Source: Microbacterium imperiale (GTDB lineage: Bacteria; Actinomycetota; Actinomycetes; Actinomycetales; Microbacteriaceae). Taken from it: a stretch of 64,000 nt of DNA. Shown here piece after piece: positions 1-11,365 of the stretch (its first letter is position 1; each line of letters starts with the position of its first letter). Location: contig NZ_JAGIOK010000001.1 of NCBI RefSeq assembly GCF_017876655.1, positions 744,001-808,000 on the forward strand, in the 5' to 3' direction. The translations under genes and the position numbers were made by a program. Under the pieces are notes generated by a model that searched no databases, had not been told where the DNA came from, and was given only the letters and a program-made list of their open reading frames with translations.

Positions 1-2516
<2,516 letters not shown>

Positions 2517-2522
2517 CGCACA

Positions 2523-2528
2523 AGTCTA
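2523..2528 (-). promoter_or_regulatory. -10 element of uvrA (TAGACT)
   Basis: On the minus strand TAGACT is followed by six nucleotides and then the GTG start of uvrA. Transcription would begin at or next to the start codon, and no Shine-Dalgarno sequence is visible. The leaderless reading is inferred from spacing. Confidence 0.55.
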
Positions 2529-2591
2529 GGTCGGGCCTCCGACACGGGCTCCGCGGTTCGCCCTGGGCAGACCCGTCGGGAGCGCGGGCCA

Positions 2592-3029
2592 TCAGCGCGA
2601 GCGACGTCCGGCGAAGGGCGCGAGCGCGTCACGCAGGGCGGCGATCTGCTCCGTGGTCATCCCGACGGCCGCCATCACGCGTCCCGGAACCTCGAGCGCC
2701 TCCGCGCGGAGCCGGCGGCCGGCGTCGGTCAGACCGATCTCGAGCACGCGCTCGTCGGCCGCGCGGCGCCCACGCGTGACGAGACCCTGCGCCTCGAGTC
2801 GTTTCACCAACGGCGACAGCGTCGCCGGCTCCATCGCGAGGTCGGCCGCGAGCTCGCGGAGCGCTTGCGGCGAACGCTCCCACAGCGCCAGCATGACGAG
2901 GTACTGCGGATGCGTCAGCCCGAGCGGTTCGAGCACGGGCCGGTAGATCCCGACCACATTGCGCGCGGCAGTGACCAGCGCGAAACACAACTGGTTCTCG
3001 AGCGCGAGCAGATCCTCGGGTGAGTCCAC
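2592..3029 (-). CDS. MarR-family regulator, OhrR type
   Basis: This is a 145-residue winged-helix repressor of the MarR family. The N-terminus, ENQLCFALVTAARNVVGIYR, closely matches the OhrR subgroup, including the cysteine at residue 15 that in characterised OhrR proteins is oxidised by organic hydroperoxides and releases DNA. The conserved stretch GLTHPQYLVMLALWE and the recognition/wing region LSPLVKRLEAQGLVTR complete the fold. No ohr peroxidase gene adjoins it. Instead a 78-residue cysteine-containing protein is divergently encoded, and a CTAA-N3-TTAG dyad sits between them. It is probably autoregulatory and peroxide-responsive; this function is inferred from family similarity. Start is a GTG six nucleotides after a TAGGAT hexamer. 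Confidence 0.88.
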   Translation of the reverse strand: MDSPEDLLALENQLCFALVTAARNVVGIYRPVLEPLGLTHPQYLVMLALWERSPQALRELAADLAMEPATLSPLVKRLEAQGLVTRGRRAADERVLEIGLTDAGRRLRAEALEVPGRVMAAVGMTTEQIAALRDALAPFAGRRSR

Positions 3030-3035
3030 GGAGCG

Positions 3036-3041
3036 ATCCTA
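3036..3041 (-). promoter_or_regulatory. -10 element of the OhrR-type gene (TAGGAT)
   Basis: TAGGAT on the minus strand lies six nucleotides before the GTG start of the regulator, the same leaderless spacing as at uvrA and uvrB. Confidence 0.5.
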
Positions 3042-3047
3042 TACGGC

Positions 3048-3058
3048 CTAATCGTTAG
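3048..3058. promoter_or_regulatory. CTAA-N3-TTAG dyad, candidate operator
   Basis: This perfect 4-bp-arm inverted repeat is the only obvious dyad in the 42-bp divergent region. It sits just upstream of the -10 elements of both the regulator and the small plus-strand gene, so one bound dimer could cover both promoters. Whether it is the OhrR operator is inference; the arms are short. Confidence 0.4.
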
Positions 3059-3064
3059 TACACT
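3059..3064 (+). promoter_or_regulatory. -10 element of the small cysteine protein gene (TACACT)
   Basis: TACACT is followed by seven nucleotides and then ATG. This favours the second of two nearby in-frame ATGs as a leaderless start. Confidence 0.4.
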
Positions 3065-3071
3065 GATGATC

Positions 3072-3308
3072 ATGACCGAGTCCGAGCGCCGTCCTCCGTT
3101 CCGCACCCGCGTGCGTGAGGCCGGGGGTTGGTATGCCTACCTCAATGCGCGACTCATCCGTGCGGCGGGACCGGCCTCGGTCGGTCCGTACGACACCGAG
3201 CCGGAGCCGGTCCGCACCGGGCGCGCCTGTCCGCTGTGCGGCCACCCCATGTCGGAGCACGACGTCGACCGCACCGGCCCGAAGCCGCTGCTGCACTGCC
3301 CCCGCTGA
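3072..3308 (+). CDS. Small conserved-looking cysteine-containing protein
   Basis: This 78-residue soluble protein has no recognised family. The N-terminal half is basic with an aromatic stretch, GGWYAYLNARLIRAAG. The C-terminal half carries CPLCGHPMSEHD and a terminal LLHCPR, giving three cysteines and nearby histidines compatible with a zinc-ribbon-like metal site. The start was set at the second ATG because a TACACT hexamer ends seven nucleotides upstream; an ATG six bases earlier is also possible. It is divergent from the OhrR-type regulator with which it shares a 42-bp promoter region, so a redox or thiol role is worth testing. That role is inferred only from context. Confidence 0.72.
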   Translation: MTESERRPPFRTRVREAGGWYAYLNARLIRAAGPASVGPYDTEPEPVRTGRACPLCGHPMSEHDVDRTGPKPLLHCPR

Positions 3309-3347
3309 CCGCGCTGACCCTCCGCGTGGAACGGGCTGTGCAGGTCG

Positions 3348-5429
3348 TCAGGCGTGGCCGGCGCGCTCCATCGCCCGCAGCTCCTTCTTGAGGTCCTGGA
3401 CCTCGTCACGCAGGCGGCCGGCGAGCTCGAACTTCAGCTCGGCGGCGGCAGCGAGCATCTGCTGCGACAGATCCTCGATGGTCGCCTCGAGCTGCTGCGC
3501 ACCCTCGGCAGCCAGCCCCTCGCGGCGCAGCTGCGGCGTCGGGCTCTTCCCCTTGCCCGACTTGTTGCGCGCGCTGGCCTTGCCGTTGAGCATGTCGCGG
3601 GTGTCGGATGCCTCGCGCGCGAGTGCGTCGGTGATGTCGGCGATCTTCTTGCGCAGGGGCTGCGGATCGATGCCATGCTCCGTGTTGTAGGCGATCTGCT
3701 TCTCTCGCCGGCGCTCGGTCTCCTCGATCGCGGCACTCATCGAATCGGTGATCTTGTCGGCGTACATGTGCACCTGACCCGACACGTTGCGCGCGGCACG
3801 ACCGATGGTCTGGATGAGCGACGTCCCGGATCGGAGGAAGCCCTCCTTGTCGGCGTCGAGGATCGCCACGAGCGAGACCTCCGGCAGGTCGAGGCCTTCG
3901 CGCAGCAGGTTGATGCCGACCAGGACGTCGTACACGCCCTGGCGCAGCTCGGTCAGCAGCTCGACGCGCCGCAGCGTGTCGACATCGGAGTGGAGGTAGC
4001 GGACGCGCACGCCGTGCTCGCCCAGGAAGTCGGTCAGCTCTTCCGCCATCTTCTTCGTCAGCGTCGTCACGAGCACCCGCTCGTCCCGCTCGACCCGCAC
4101 TCGGATCTCTTCGAGCAGGTCGTCGATCTGCCCCTTGGACGGCTTGATGATGATCTCGGGATCGACCAGACCGGTCGGGCGGATGATCTGTTCGACCACG
4201 CCGTCGGCGATGCCCATCTCGTACCGGCCCGGCGTGGCCGAGAGGTAGACCGCCTGCCCCACGCGCTCCTTGAACTCGTCGAAGCGAAGCGGCCGGTTGT
4301 CCATCGCGCTCGGGAGACGGAAGCCGTGGTCGACGAGCGTCCGCTTGCGCGAAGCGTCGCCCTCGTACATCGCTCCGATCTGCGGGACGGTGACGTGCGA
4401 CTCGTCGATGACGAGGAGGAAGTCGTCGGGGAAGAAGTCGAGCAGGGTGTGCGGCGGGTCGCCGGGCATGCGGCCGTCGAGATGCCGCGAGTAGTTCTCG
4501 ATGCCCGAGCAGAACCCCAGCTGCTGCAGCATCTCGAGGTCGAACGTGGTGCGCATGCGCAGACGCTGCGCTTCGAGCAGCTTGCCCTGGCTCTCGAACT
4601 CCTTCAGCCGCTGCTCGAGCTCGTGCTCGATGGTGCCGATGGCGCGCTGCACCGTCTCGGTTCCCGCCACGTAGTGGGATGCCGGGAACACGGGCACGCT
4701 GTCCATCTTCTGCACGACGTCGCCGGTGAGCGGGTGCAGCATGTACAGCGCCTCGATCTCGTCGCCGAACAGCTCGATGCGGATCGCGTACTCCTCGTAC
4801 ACCGGGATGATCTCGATCGTGTCGCCGCGAACGCGGAAGTTCCCGCGCGAGAAGTCGACGTCGTTGCGGTTGTACTGCATCGCGATGAACTTGCGGATGA
4901 GGGCGTCGCGGTCGTACCGCTCCCCCACCTGCAGCGCCACCATGGCCCGCAGATACTCCTCGGGCGCGCCGAGGCCGTAGATGCACGACACCGTGCTGAC
5001 CACGACGACGTCGCGGCGGCTCAGCAGCGAGTTGGTCGTCGAGTGGCGCAGACGCTCGACCTCCGCGTTGATCGACGAGTCCTTCTCGATGAAGGTGTCC
5101 GTCTGCGGGACGTATGCCTCTGGCTGGTAGTAGTCGTAATAGCTGACGAAGTACTCGACCGCGTTGTTCGGCATCAGATCGCGGAACTCGTTGGCCAGCT
5201 GCGCAGCGAGGGTCTTGTTGTGCGCCATCACGAGCGTGGGCCGCTGGACCTGCTCGATGAGCCAGGCCGTCGTCGCGGACTTGCCGGTACCGGTGGCGCC
5301 GAGCAGGACGACATCCGTTTCACCGGCGTTGATGCGCGCTGCCAGCTCGGCGATGGCCTGGGGCTGGTCACCACTGGGAACGTATTCGCTGACGACCTCG
5401 AAGGGCCGCACGGAGCGCGTCGTCTGCAT
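3348..5429 (-). CDS. uvrB: UvrABC excinuclease subunit B
   Basis: UvrB is the central helicase-like component of nucleotide excision repair, which verifies damage and recruits UvrC. The 693 residues match the family length. Visible landmarks are Walker A GATGTGKS (lysine near 50), the aromatic beta-hairpin [15 protein letters not shown] (about 98-111) that inserts between the strands, the DESH box near 343, and helicase motif [11 protein letters not shown]. The C-terminal UVR motif, around 655-690, contacts UvrC. The linker before it is rich in lysine and serine. Start is an ATG six nucleotides after TACGCT. Confidence 0.98.
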   Translation of the reverse strand: MQTTRSVRPFEVVSEYVPSGDQPQAIAELAARINAGETDVVLLGATGTGKSATTAWLIEQVQRPTLVMAHNKTLAAQLANEFRDLMPNNAVEYFVSYYDYYQPEAYVPQTDTFIEKDSSINAEVERLRHSTTNSLLSRRDVVVVSTVSCIYGLGAPEEYLRAMVALQVGERYDRDALIRKFIAMQYNRNDVDFSRGNFRVRGDTIEIIPVYEEYAIRIELFGDEIEALYMLHPLTGDVVQKMDSVPVFPASHYVAGTETVQRAIGTIEHELEQRLKEFESQGKLLEAQRLRMRTTFDLEMLQQLGFCSGIENYSRHLDGRMPGDPPHTLLDFFPDDFLLVIDESHVTVPQIGAMYEGDASRKRTLVDHGFRLPSAMDNRPLRFDEFKERVGQAVYLSATPGRYEMGIADGVVEQIIRPTGLVDPEIIIKPSKGQIDDLLEEIRVRVERDERVLVTTLTKKMAEELTDFLGEHGVRVRYLHSDVDTLRRVELLTELRQGVYDVLVGINLLREGLDLPEVSLVAILDADKEGFLRSGTSLIQTIGRAARNVSGQVHMYADKITDSMSAAIEETERRREKQIAYNTEHGIDPQPLRKKIADITDALAREASDTRDMLNGKASARNKSGKGKSPTPQLRREGLAAEGAQQLEATIEDLSQQMLAAAAELKFELAGRLRDEVQDLKKELRAMERAGHA

Positions 5430-5435
5430 GTCTCC

Positions 5436-5441
5436 AGCGTA
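5436..5441 (-). promoter_or_regulatory. -10 element of uvrB (TACGCT)
   Basis: TACGCT on the minus strand ends six nucleotides before the ATG of uvrB. The spacer GGAGAC also resembles a weak ribosome-binding site, so leadered translation cannot be excluded. Confidence 0.45.
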
Positions 5442-5497
5442 GGCGGGGCCACCGACACGGCGGCCCGGCTTCGCTCAGAGCGTGCATCGCTCGGACG

Positions 5498-6094
5498 TCA
5501 CCCGACGAGCCGCCGCCACAGGGCGTCCGTCTGCGCCGTCGTGTCGTCGAGGGAGCCGGAGGTGTCGATGACGACGTCCGCGATCGCCAGGCGCTGCTCA
5601 TCCGGGACCTGGGCGGCGATGCGGTCCGCCGCTTGCGCCGCGGTCATCCCGCGCAGCCGCTGCAGCCGGTCCGCGCGCACCGCTGCGGGAGCGTGCGCCA
5701 CGACGATGAGATCCCAGGGATCGTCGACGCGTGCTTCCACCAGCAGCGGCACGTCGTAGACGACCACAGCATCCTCCTGTGCCGCGAGCGCCGCATCGAA
5801 GCGTCTTTGCGACTCGGACCGCACGGCCGGATGGACGATCGCGTTGAGCCGCTCGCGCGCGGCGGCATCCGAGAACACGACCGCGGCGAGCGCCGCACGG
5901 TCGAGCTCCCCCGACGGCGCCAGCACCTGCGCGCCGAACTCCGCGGCGATGCGCTCGAGCACCTCGGAACCGGGCCGCTGCACGTCGCGCACGATCGCGT
6001 CCGCGTCGATGACGACCGCGCCGTGCTCCTCGAGACGACGGGCGATGGTGGACTTCCCCGACGCGATCCCGCCGGTCAGTGCGATCAAGGGCAT
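5498..6094 (-). CDS. coaE: Dephospho-CoA kinase
   Basis: CoaE phosphorylates the 3'-hydroxyl of dephospho-CoA, the last step of coenzyme A synthesis. The 198-residue protein opens with the P-loop GGIASGKST at residues 8-16. It continues with VIDADAIVRDV for substrate binding and the lid-region sequence VVYDVPLLVE. It has no C-terminal UPF0157 extension of the kind seen in mycobacterial CoaE. It lies upstream of uvrB in the same direction, separated by 68 bp. In many actinobacteria coaE directly follows rpsA; here a signalling locus of about 3.6 kb lies between. Confidence 0.95.
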   Translation of the reverse strand: MPLIALTGGIASGKSTIARRLEEHGAVVIDADAIVRDVQRPGSEVLERIAAEFGAQVLAPSGELDRAALAAVVFSDAAARERLNAIVHPAVRSESQRRFDAALAAQEDAVVVYDVPLLVEARVDDPWDLIVVAHAPAAVRADRLQRLRGMTAAQAADRIAAQVPDEQRLAIADVVIDTSGSLDDTTAQTDALWRRLVG

Positions 6095-6186
6095 ACCCCG
6101 AGGATGCCACGCGCGTCAGCCCCGCCGCGATCCCGCGCTCCGGATACGATGAGACGAAAGAGAGACCTGCGGAAGGTGGGATCACC

Positions 6187-6915
6187 GTGGAGCGCACCGC
6201 CGTCGTCGTCGAAGACCAGGCCGACATCCGGAGTCTGCTGACGGCGATCCTGGAGTCCAGCGGCTACGCCGTGCACGGCGCCGAGAACGGCCTCGACGCG
6301 GTGGAGCTCATCCGTTCCGTATCGCCGGATGTCACGACGCTCGACGTCAACATTCCCGGCATCGACGGGTTCGAGGTGGCCCGACGGGTTCGCGAGTTCA
6401 GCGACACCTACATCATCTTCATCTCCGCCTTCGTCGAAGCGGGCGACGCGGAGCGCGGTCGCGCCGCCGGCGGTGACGAGTACCTCGGCAAGCCGTTCCG
6501 ACCCCGCGATCTCAAAGCCCGGCTCGCCGCCATCCCGTCGCATCGCCGACGCGAGAGCTCTCCCGTCATCACCGATCCGATCAGCGCGGCGGCGCCGACC
6601 GAGCCGGCGCGCGTGAGCTTCGCCGATCTGGCCGTCGAACAGGGCGTGCTGCGTGTCGCCGACCTCGAGATCGGTGTCGCTCCGGTCGAGGCATCGGTGC
6701 TGCGTCAGCTCGTGGCGGCCAACGGACGCGCCCGCACGAAGGAGGAGATCGCGGTGGCTTTGCGCGCGCGCTCCCGGGCGGAAGCGGCCGATGCGGACGA
6801 GGTCCGAGCGGTCGAACGCGCTGTCGAGGGACTCCGTCGTGCCGTGAGCGCTGCGGGCTCGACGACGCAGATCGCCTCGGATCAGGGCACCGGGTACCGC
6901 CTCGTCGCGGGCTGA
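6187..6915 (+). CDS. Response regulator with C-terminal winged-helix output domain
   Basis: This 242-residue two-component response regulator has a receiver domain over roughly residues 4-118. It shows the acidic pair E9-D10, phospho-acceptor D53 in LDVNIPG, S80 at the switch position and K102 in GKPF. The C-terminal part, from about 150, fits an OmpR-like winged helix and ends GTGYRLVAG, the usual wing sequence. The GTG start follows GAAGGTGGG; an upstream in-frame ATG would add 36 unlikely residues overlapping coaE. It is convergent with a membrane GGDEF-like gene and a histidine kinase, its probable partner by proximity. Target genes are unknown. Confidence 0.88.
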   Translation: MERTAVVVEDQADIRSLLTAILESSGYAVHGAENGLDAVELIRSVSPDVTTLDVNIPGIDGFEVARRVREFSDTYIIFISAFVEAGDAERGRAAGGDEYLGKPFRPRDLKARLAAIPSHRRRESSPVITDPISAAAPTEPARVSFADLAVEQGVLRVADLEIGVAPVEASVLRQLVAANGRARTKEEIAVALRARSRAEAADADEVRAVERAVEGLRRAVSAAGSTTQIASDQGTGYRLVAG

Positions 6916-6945
6916 GTCCCGCTCCTCCACCCGTTCGCAGGAAGC

Positions 6946-8109
6946 TCAGACGGGCTCGGCCAGGAGCACCGCCGACGCGACGCCCGACGACGCACGGACC
7001 GCGGCTGATGAGGCGAGCTCGACGAGCCGGTCGGGATCGTAACCCCCCGCGTCGCTCAACGCGACACCGATCCCGATGGCGGGAAGCACGCCGCCCTCGA
7101 CAGACGCGAGCGACTGGAACAGCGAGCGGTACAGCGTCATCGCCTGCCGTCTGGCGTCGAGCGCCGACGCCACGACCGTGATGACGCCGATCCGCTCCGT
7201 ACCGGTCTCGCCGATCACGGCGAGCGTCGGCGCATTCTCGGTCATCGTCGCACGCCAAGTCCGCACGACCTCGTCGCGCACGTCCAGTCCGAACGCCGTC
7301 GAGATGTACTCCAGGCCCTCGAGCTCGATCACCGAGACCGCGAGCAGCTCCCGGCGCGCTTCGGCACGTCGCGCGTTGTTCGTCAGCGCCGAGGCGAACG
7401 CGGTCTCGGACAGGATGCCGCCGGCCGCATTCTCGCCGCCCTCGGAGCGATCGCTCCCCCGCAGACCGACACGGCCGGCCCGCAGGATCGACACGGTCAC
7501 CACAGCGGTGATCGACAGGACCACGGTCAGGATGCTGGTGGCGACCGTGCCCACCCAGGTGTGGAACGTCTCGCCGTACCCCTGGGTCGCGACGATCACG
7601 ACACGCGCACCGTAGAACAGTGACTCGATGCCGAACACGATCCCGAGCGGGAGAGCGGTTCTCGAGGCGCCGAGGGCCCGACGGAAGCACTCCACGGCCG
7701 CCGCCGCAGCGAAGACGCTCAGCCCGATGAACATCACGAACGCTCCGGACCAGTCGTCGCCACCCGTCCCGAACTCCGCGAGGGCGGCAACGGCGGTCGC
7801 GGCACCACCGACGGCGACCGCGATGCCGGGCAGGACCACCGGGCGGTGGTTGTAGCCGCGGCATCCGAGCCACATCAGGCCGGTGCCCACGACGGAGGAG
7901 GTGTTGCCGCCGACGACCGCCCACGAGGTGTCCGGCTGCGCGGCCCACACGACGTAGAACAAGGTCGTCAGCACCGCACCCAGAAAACCGGCCGCCCAGA
8001 ACCGTCCGCTCTGGTCGGGGCGGCGAAGCAGGGTGTCGAACACGAACAGCACCGCGCACACCAGCACGACGACGGCCGTCACGAGCGAGACGGAGAACTG
8101 GTCGATCAT
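6946..8109 (-). CDS. Membrane protein with degenerate GGDEF-like C-terminal domain
   Basis: The 387-residue protein has about six hydrophobic segments within residues 5-205. A soluble domain follows from about 235 whose order of elements resembles a diguanylate cyclase, with LLAVSVIELEGLEYISTAFG at the position of the usual substrate-binding stretch. The signature loop reads GTERI (303-307) instead of GGDEF, so c-di-GMP synthesis is unlikely; a binding or structural role is possible. Its ATG overlaps the TGA of the upstream sensor kinase (ATGA), so the two are probably translationally coupled. I infer a membrane partner in the same signalling unit. The domain assignment is moderate because similarity is weak. 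Confidence 0.75.
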   Translation of the reverse strand: MIDQFSVSLVTAVVVLVCAVLFVFDTLLRRPDQSGRFWAAGFLGAVLTTLFYVVWAAQPDTSWAVVGGNTSSVVGTGLMWLGCRGYNHRPVVLPGIAVAVGGAATAVAALAEFGTGGDDWSGAFVMFIGLSVFAAAAAVECFRRALGASRTALPLGIVFGIESLFYGARVVIVATQGYGETFHTWVGTVATSILTVVLSITAVVTVSILRAGRVGLRGSDRSEGGENAAGGILSETAFASALTNNARRAEARRELLAVSVIELEGLEYISTAFGLDVRDEVVRTWRATMTENAPTLAVIGETGTERIGVITVVASALDARRQAMTLYRSLFQSLASVEGGVLPAIGIGVALSDAGGYDPDRLVELASSAAVRASSGVASAVLLAEPV

Positions 8110-9781
8110 GCGCCTGCTCCCGGTCGCCGCGTCGGCAGTGTCACGGTGAAGGTGGAGCCCACACCCAGCACACTGCTGACGGTGATGTCGCCACCGTGGC
8201 GACGCACGATGTCGCGGCTGATGGCGAGGCCGAGACCGTTGCCGGCCACCGCGGAATCGCGGACGGCGACGCCGCGGTAGTAACGCTGGAACACCGAACC
8301 GAGGTCCTCCTCGTTGAGCCCGACGCCGGAATCCTGCACGGCGATGATGGACCACTGGTCACCGACGGACGTGGCGACCGACACCCGCCCGCCGGGTCGG
8401 TTGTACTTCACCGCGTTCGAGAGCAGGTTGTCGAGGACCTGTCGGATTCGCACGGGGTCGGGGCGTAGGCGCGCGCGGGTTCGACACGGGATACGTCGAT
8501 GGCGATCCCGCGCTCGCTGGCGCTCACCAGGATCGACTCGACCGCGGCGTTGACGTGTTCGGCCAGATCGACGTCCTCGGGCGCCACCGTGACCTGGGCG
8601 GCGGACCGGCTCTGGCTCGAGGCCGCCAGGACGTCTCCGACGAGGCTCAGCAGCTGATCGGCGTTGCGGTCCGCCACGCGCAGGTTCTCGAGCGCCGCCT
8701 CGGGGACCCCCGGTGTGTCCATCGCGAGCTCGAGATACCCGAGGATGGAGGTGAGCGGCGTGCGCAATTCGTGCGACACGGACGACACGAGAGCGTCGCG
8801 CTCGCGCGAAGCATCGGTCTCGGCGGTGACGTCGCGTGTGACGACGACGGCTCCGGAGTCGCGACCGTCGGGCTCGATGACGCGCCGGGACGAGACGCTC
8901 AGGACGCGACGACCTTCACCGCTGCCGACCTGGATGCGCGCATCCGTGAACGCCTCACCGCGACGCACCCGGGCCATCGGATGATCGTCCGGGGCCACCG
9001 GAGCCGACCCGTCGGCCGTGAACACCTCCGCCGCCGCGTTGGAACGCGAGCCGCGCAGCAGGCGCGCGTGGGCGTCGTTGATGATCGAGGCGGACCCGTC
9101 GGTCTCGATGCGCGCGACGCCGAAGTCCACGCGGTCGAGGGCCTCCGTCAGAACCTGCTCGTGGCGTCGAGCGCGCTCGAGCGACTGCGTCAGCACGGCG
9201 GCCTGCCGATCGAGCAGCAGCCGCTGGGCACTCGCTCGGCGGCTGCTCAGATACGTCGACGTGCCCACGGCGATCAGCAGCAGCGGCAGCAGAACGAATC
9301 CGAACGAGGAGGGCGTCACGCGGGTGATGAGGTCGACGACGGCGTATGCCGCCAGCGAGAGGACGATGCCGCTGATCCAGCCCGCGGTGCCGAACCCGCT
9401 CGCCAGCCAGATCACCGGGAACACCCAGAGGAGACCGAACCCGCCCGTGGGCTCCGCGATGCGCATGAGGGCGATCACCAGGATGTCGCCGATGGGGATG
9501 GCCGCGAGCCAGAGGGGCGGGATGCTCGCCCACGGCACGATGATGGCAACCGCCGTCAGCACGAAGACGCCGGTGACGGCGAGGAAGAACAGACCGGAGT
9601 CGCCCCGGAAGCCGACCGCGAGGCCGACGAGAGCGACGATGAGCACGACACTCGTGATGACGATCTGGTTCAGCATCGCCGATCGTGCCCGGTCGCCGTC
9701 GCTCAGGACAGCGTCGATCCAGCGCGCCGAGTGCGGCAGGACATAGGTCGCTCGCGTGCGCTCGGGCGCTTCGATGTCCAT
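8106..9781 (-). pseudogene. Membrane sensor histidine kinase, split by a one-base frameshift
   Basis: The first frame encodes about six membrane helices (roughly 38-176), a PAS-like domain (about 210-320) and a HisKA domain with SSVSHELRTPLTSILGYLEL, phospho-acceptor H337. It then leaves frame after RVEPARAYAP. The ATPase domain continues in another frame from VRIRQVLDNLLSNAVKY through DSGVG and GNGLGLAISRDIVRRHGG to the stop. One extra C in the minus-strand C-run at 8460-8463 restores AYAPDPVRIRQ and one continuous kinase of about 558 residues. The restored stop overlaps the next gene by ATGA, so the C-terminus looks native. This is either a recent inactivating mutation or a homopolymer sequencing error. 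A GATAGT hexamer lies eight nucleotides before the ATG. Confidence 0.85.
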
Positions 9782-9858
9782 GGTCCGAAACTATCGCGTC
9801 TCCGGCCTCGACGCGCGCGTCCGTGGAGGGCGAGCCGCTCGCAGTACCGCCAAACGCC

Positions 9859-9891
9859 GGAAGGGCCGGAGCACGAGGCTCCGACCCTTCC
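9859..9891 (-). terminator. rpsA terminator hairpin
   Basis: A 14-bp stem with a 5-nt loop lies just after the rpsA stop. The single mismatch on the plus strand is a G-U pair in the minus-strand transcript. The following sequence has only a short T-run, as is common in high-GC actinobacteria. It isolates rpsA from the downstream kinase gene. Confidence 0.8.
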
Positions 9892-9907
9892 GTCGATCAG
9901 ATTCGAC

Positions 9908-11365
9908 TCAGCGACCCGACAGCTTCTCACGCAGAGCGGCGAGAGCCTCGTCGTCGGCCAGCGTGCCGCCGCCGGTGCTCGCGGACTGGACGTCCGACGA
10001 GAACGACGAGCCGTTGTCCGCCGGAGCAGCGGCCTCGGCCTCGAGGGCCTTGGCCACGGCGGCCTTGTGGGCCTCCCAGCGACCCTGGGCCGCGGCGTAC
10101 TCGGCCTCCCAGGCCAGACGCTGCTCATCGAAGCCTTCCTTCCACTGGTTGGTCTCCGGGTCGAAGCCCTCGGGGTACTTGTACTCCCCGTTCTCGTCGT
10201 ACTCGGTGACCATGCCGTAGAGGGCGGGGTCGAACTCGGTGCCGTAGGGGTCGACCGACTCGTTCGCCTGCTTGAGCGAGAGCGAGATGCGACGACGCTC
10301 GAGGTCGATGTCGATGATCTTGACGAAGACCTCTTCGCCGACCGACACGACCTGCTCGGCGAGCTCGACGTGCTTACCCGAGAGCTCGGAGATGTGCACG
10401 AGGCCCTCGATGCCGTCCGCGACGCGGACGAACGCGCCGAACGGGACGAGCTTGGTGACCTTGCCCGGAGCGACCTGGCCGATCGCGTGCGTGCGGGCGA
10501 AGACCTGCCACGGGTCCTCCTGCGTCGCCTTCAGCGACAGCGAGACGCGCTCGCGGTCCAGGTCGACCTCGAGGATCTCGACGGTGACCTCCTGGCCGAC
10601 CTCGACGACCTCGGACGCGTGCTCGATGTGCTTCCACGACAGCTCCGAGACGTGAACGAGACCGTCCACGCCACCGAGGTCGACGAACGCACCGAAGTTG
10701 ACGATCGACGAGACGACACCCTTGCGAACCTGACCCTTGTGCAGGTTGTTGAGGAACGTGGTGCGCGACTCGGACTGCGTCTGCTCGAGCAGAGCGCGGC
10801 GCGAGAGCACGACGTTGTTGCGGTTCTTGTCGAGCTCGAGGATCTTCGCCTCGATCTCCTGGCCGAGGTACGGCGTGAGGTCGCGGACACGGCGCAGCTC
10901 GATGAGCGACGCGGGAAGGAAGCCGCGGAGGCCGATGTCGACGATGAGGCCACCCTTGACGACCTCGATCACGGAGCCGGTGACGACACCGTCGTTCTCC
11001 TTGATCTTCTCGACGTCGCCCCAGGCGCGCTCGTACTGCGCGCGCTTCTTGGAGAGGATGAGGCGGCCTTCCTTGTCCTCCTTCTGGAGAACGAGGGCTT
11101 CGACCTCGTCGCCGACCTTGACGACCTCGTTGGGGTCGACGTCGTGCTTGATGGAAAGCTCGCGCGAGGGAATGACACCCTCGGTCTTGTAACCGACGTC
11201 GAGGAGGACCTCGTCGCGGTCGATCTTCACCACGGTGCCTTCGATGAGGTCGCCGTCGTTGAAGAACTTCAGAGTCTTCTCGACCGCGGCCAGGAAGTCC
11301 TCAGCAGATCCGATGTCGTTGATAGCGACCTGCTTGGTGGCCGGGGCGGTCGTTGCGTTAGTCAT
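9908..11365 (-). CDS. rpsA: 30S ribosomal protein S1
   Basis: S1 binds mRNA on the small ribosomal subunit. The 485-residue protein has four S1 RNA-binding repeats, the actinobacterial arrangement: GTVVKIDRDEVLLDVG, GSVIEVVKGGLIVDIG, GVVSSIVNFGAFVDLG and GKVTKLVPFGAFVRVA. An acidic tail from about 390 is rich in Glu, Trp and Ala and ends ALREKLSGR. The start MTNATTAPATKQ follows an AAGGA ribosome-binding site; a longer in-frame start would give an arginine/proline-rich extension atypical of S1. The gene stands alone, with its own leader and terminator. Confidence 0.98.
   Translation of the reverse strand: MTNATTAPATKQVAINDIGSAEDFLAAVEKTLKFFNDGDLIEGTVVKIDRDEVLLDVGYKTEGVIPSRELSIKHDVDPNEVVKVGDEVEALVLQKEDKEGRLILSKKRAQYERAWGDVEKIKENDGVVTGSVIEVVKGGLIVDIGLRGFLPASLIELRRVRDLTPYLGQEIEAKILELDKNRNNVVLSRRALLEQTQSESRTTFLNNLHKGQVRKGVVSSIVNFGAFVDLGGVDGLVHVSELSWKHIEHASEVVEVGQEVTVEILEVDLDRERVSLSLKATQEDPWQVFARTHAIGQVAPGKVTKLVPFGAFVRVADGIEGLVHISELSGKHVELAEQVVSVGEEVFVKIIDIDLERRRISLSLKQANESVDPYGTEFDPALYGMVTEYDENGEYKYPEGFDPETNQWKEGFDEQRLAWEAEYAAAQGRWEAHKAAVAKALEAEAAAPADNGSSFSSDVQSASTGGGTLADDEALAALREKLSGR

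Noticed and set aside
6079..6186. N-terminal extension of the response regulator
   Set aside because: It would overlap the coaE start region and adds 36 residues that precede the natural beginning of the receiver domain; a ribosome-binding site precedes the GTG at 6187.
8446..8470. Programmed ribosomal frameshifting in the histidine kinase
   Set aside because: No slippery heptamer of the usual form with a downstream structure is evident, and a one-base homopolymer deletion explains the break more simply.
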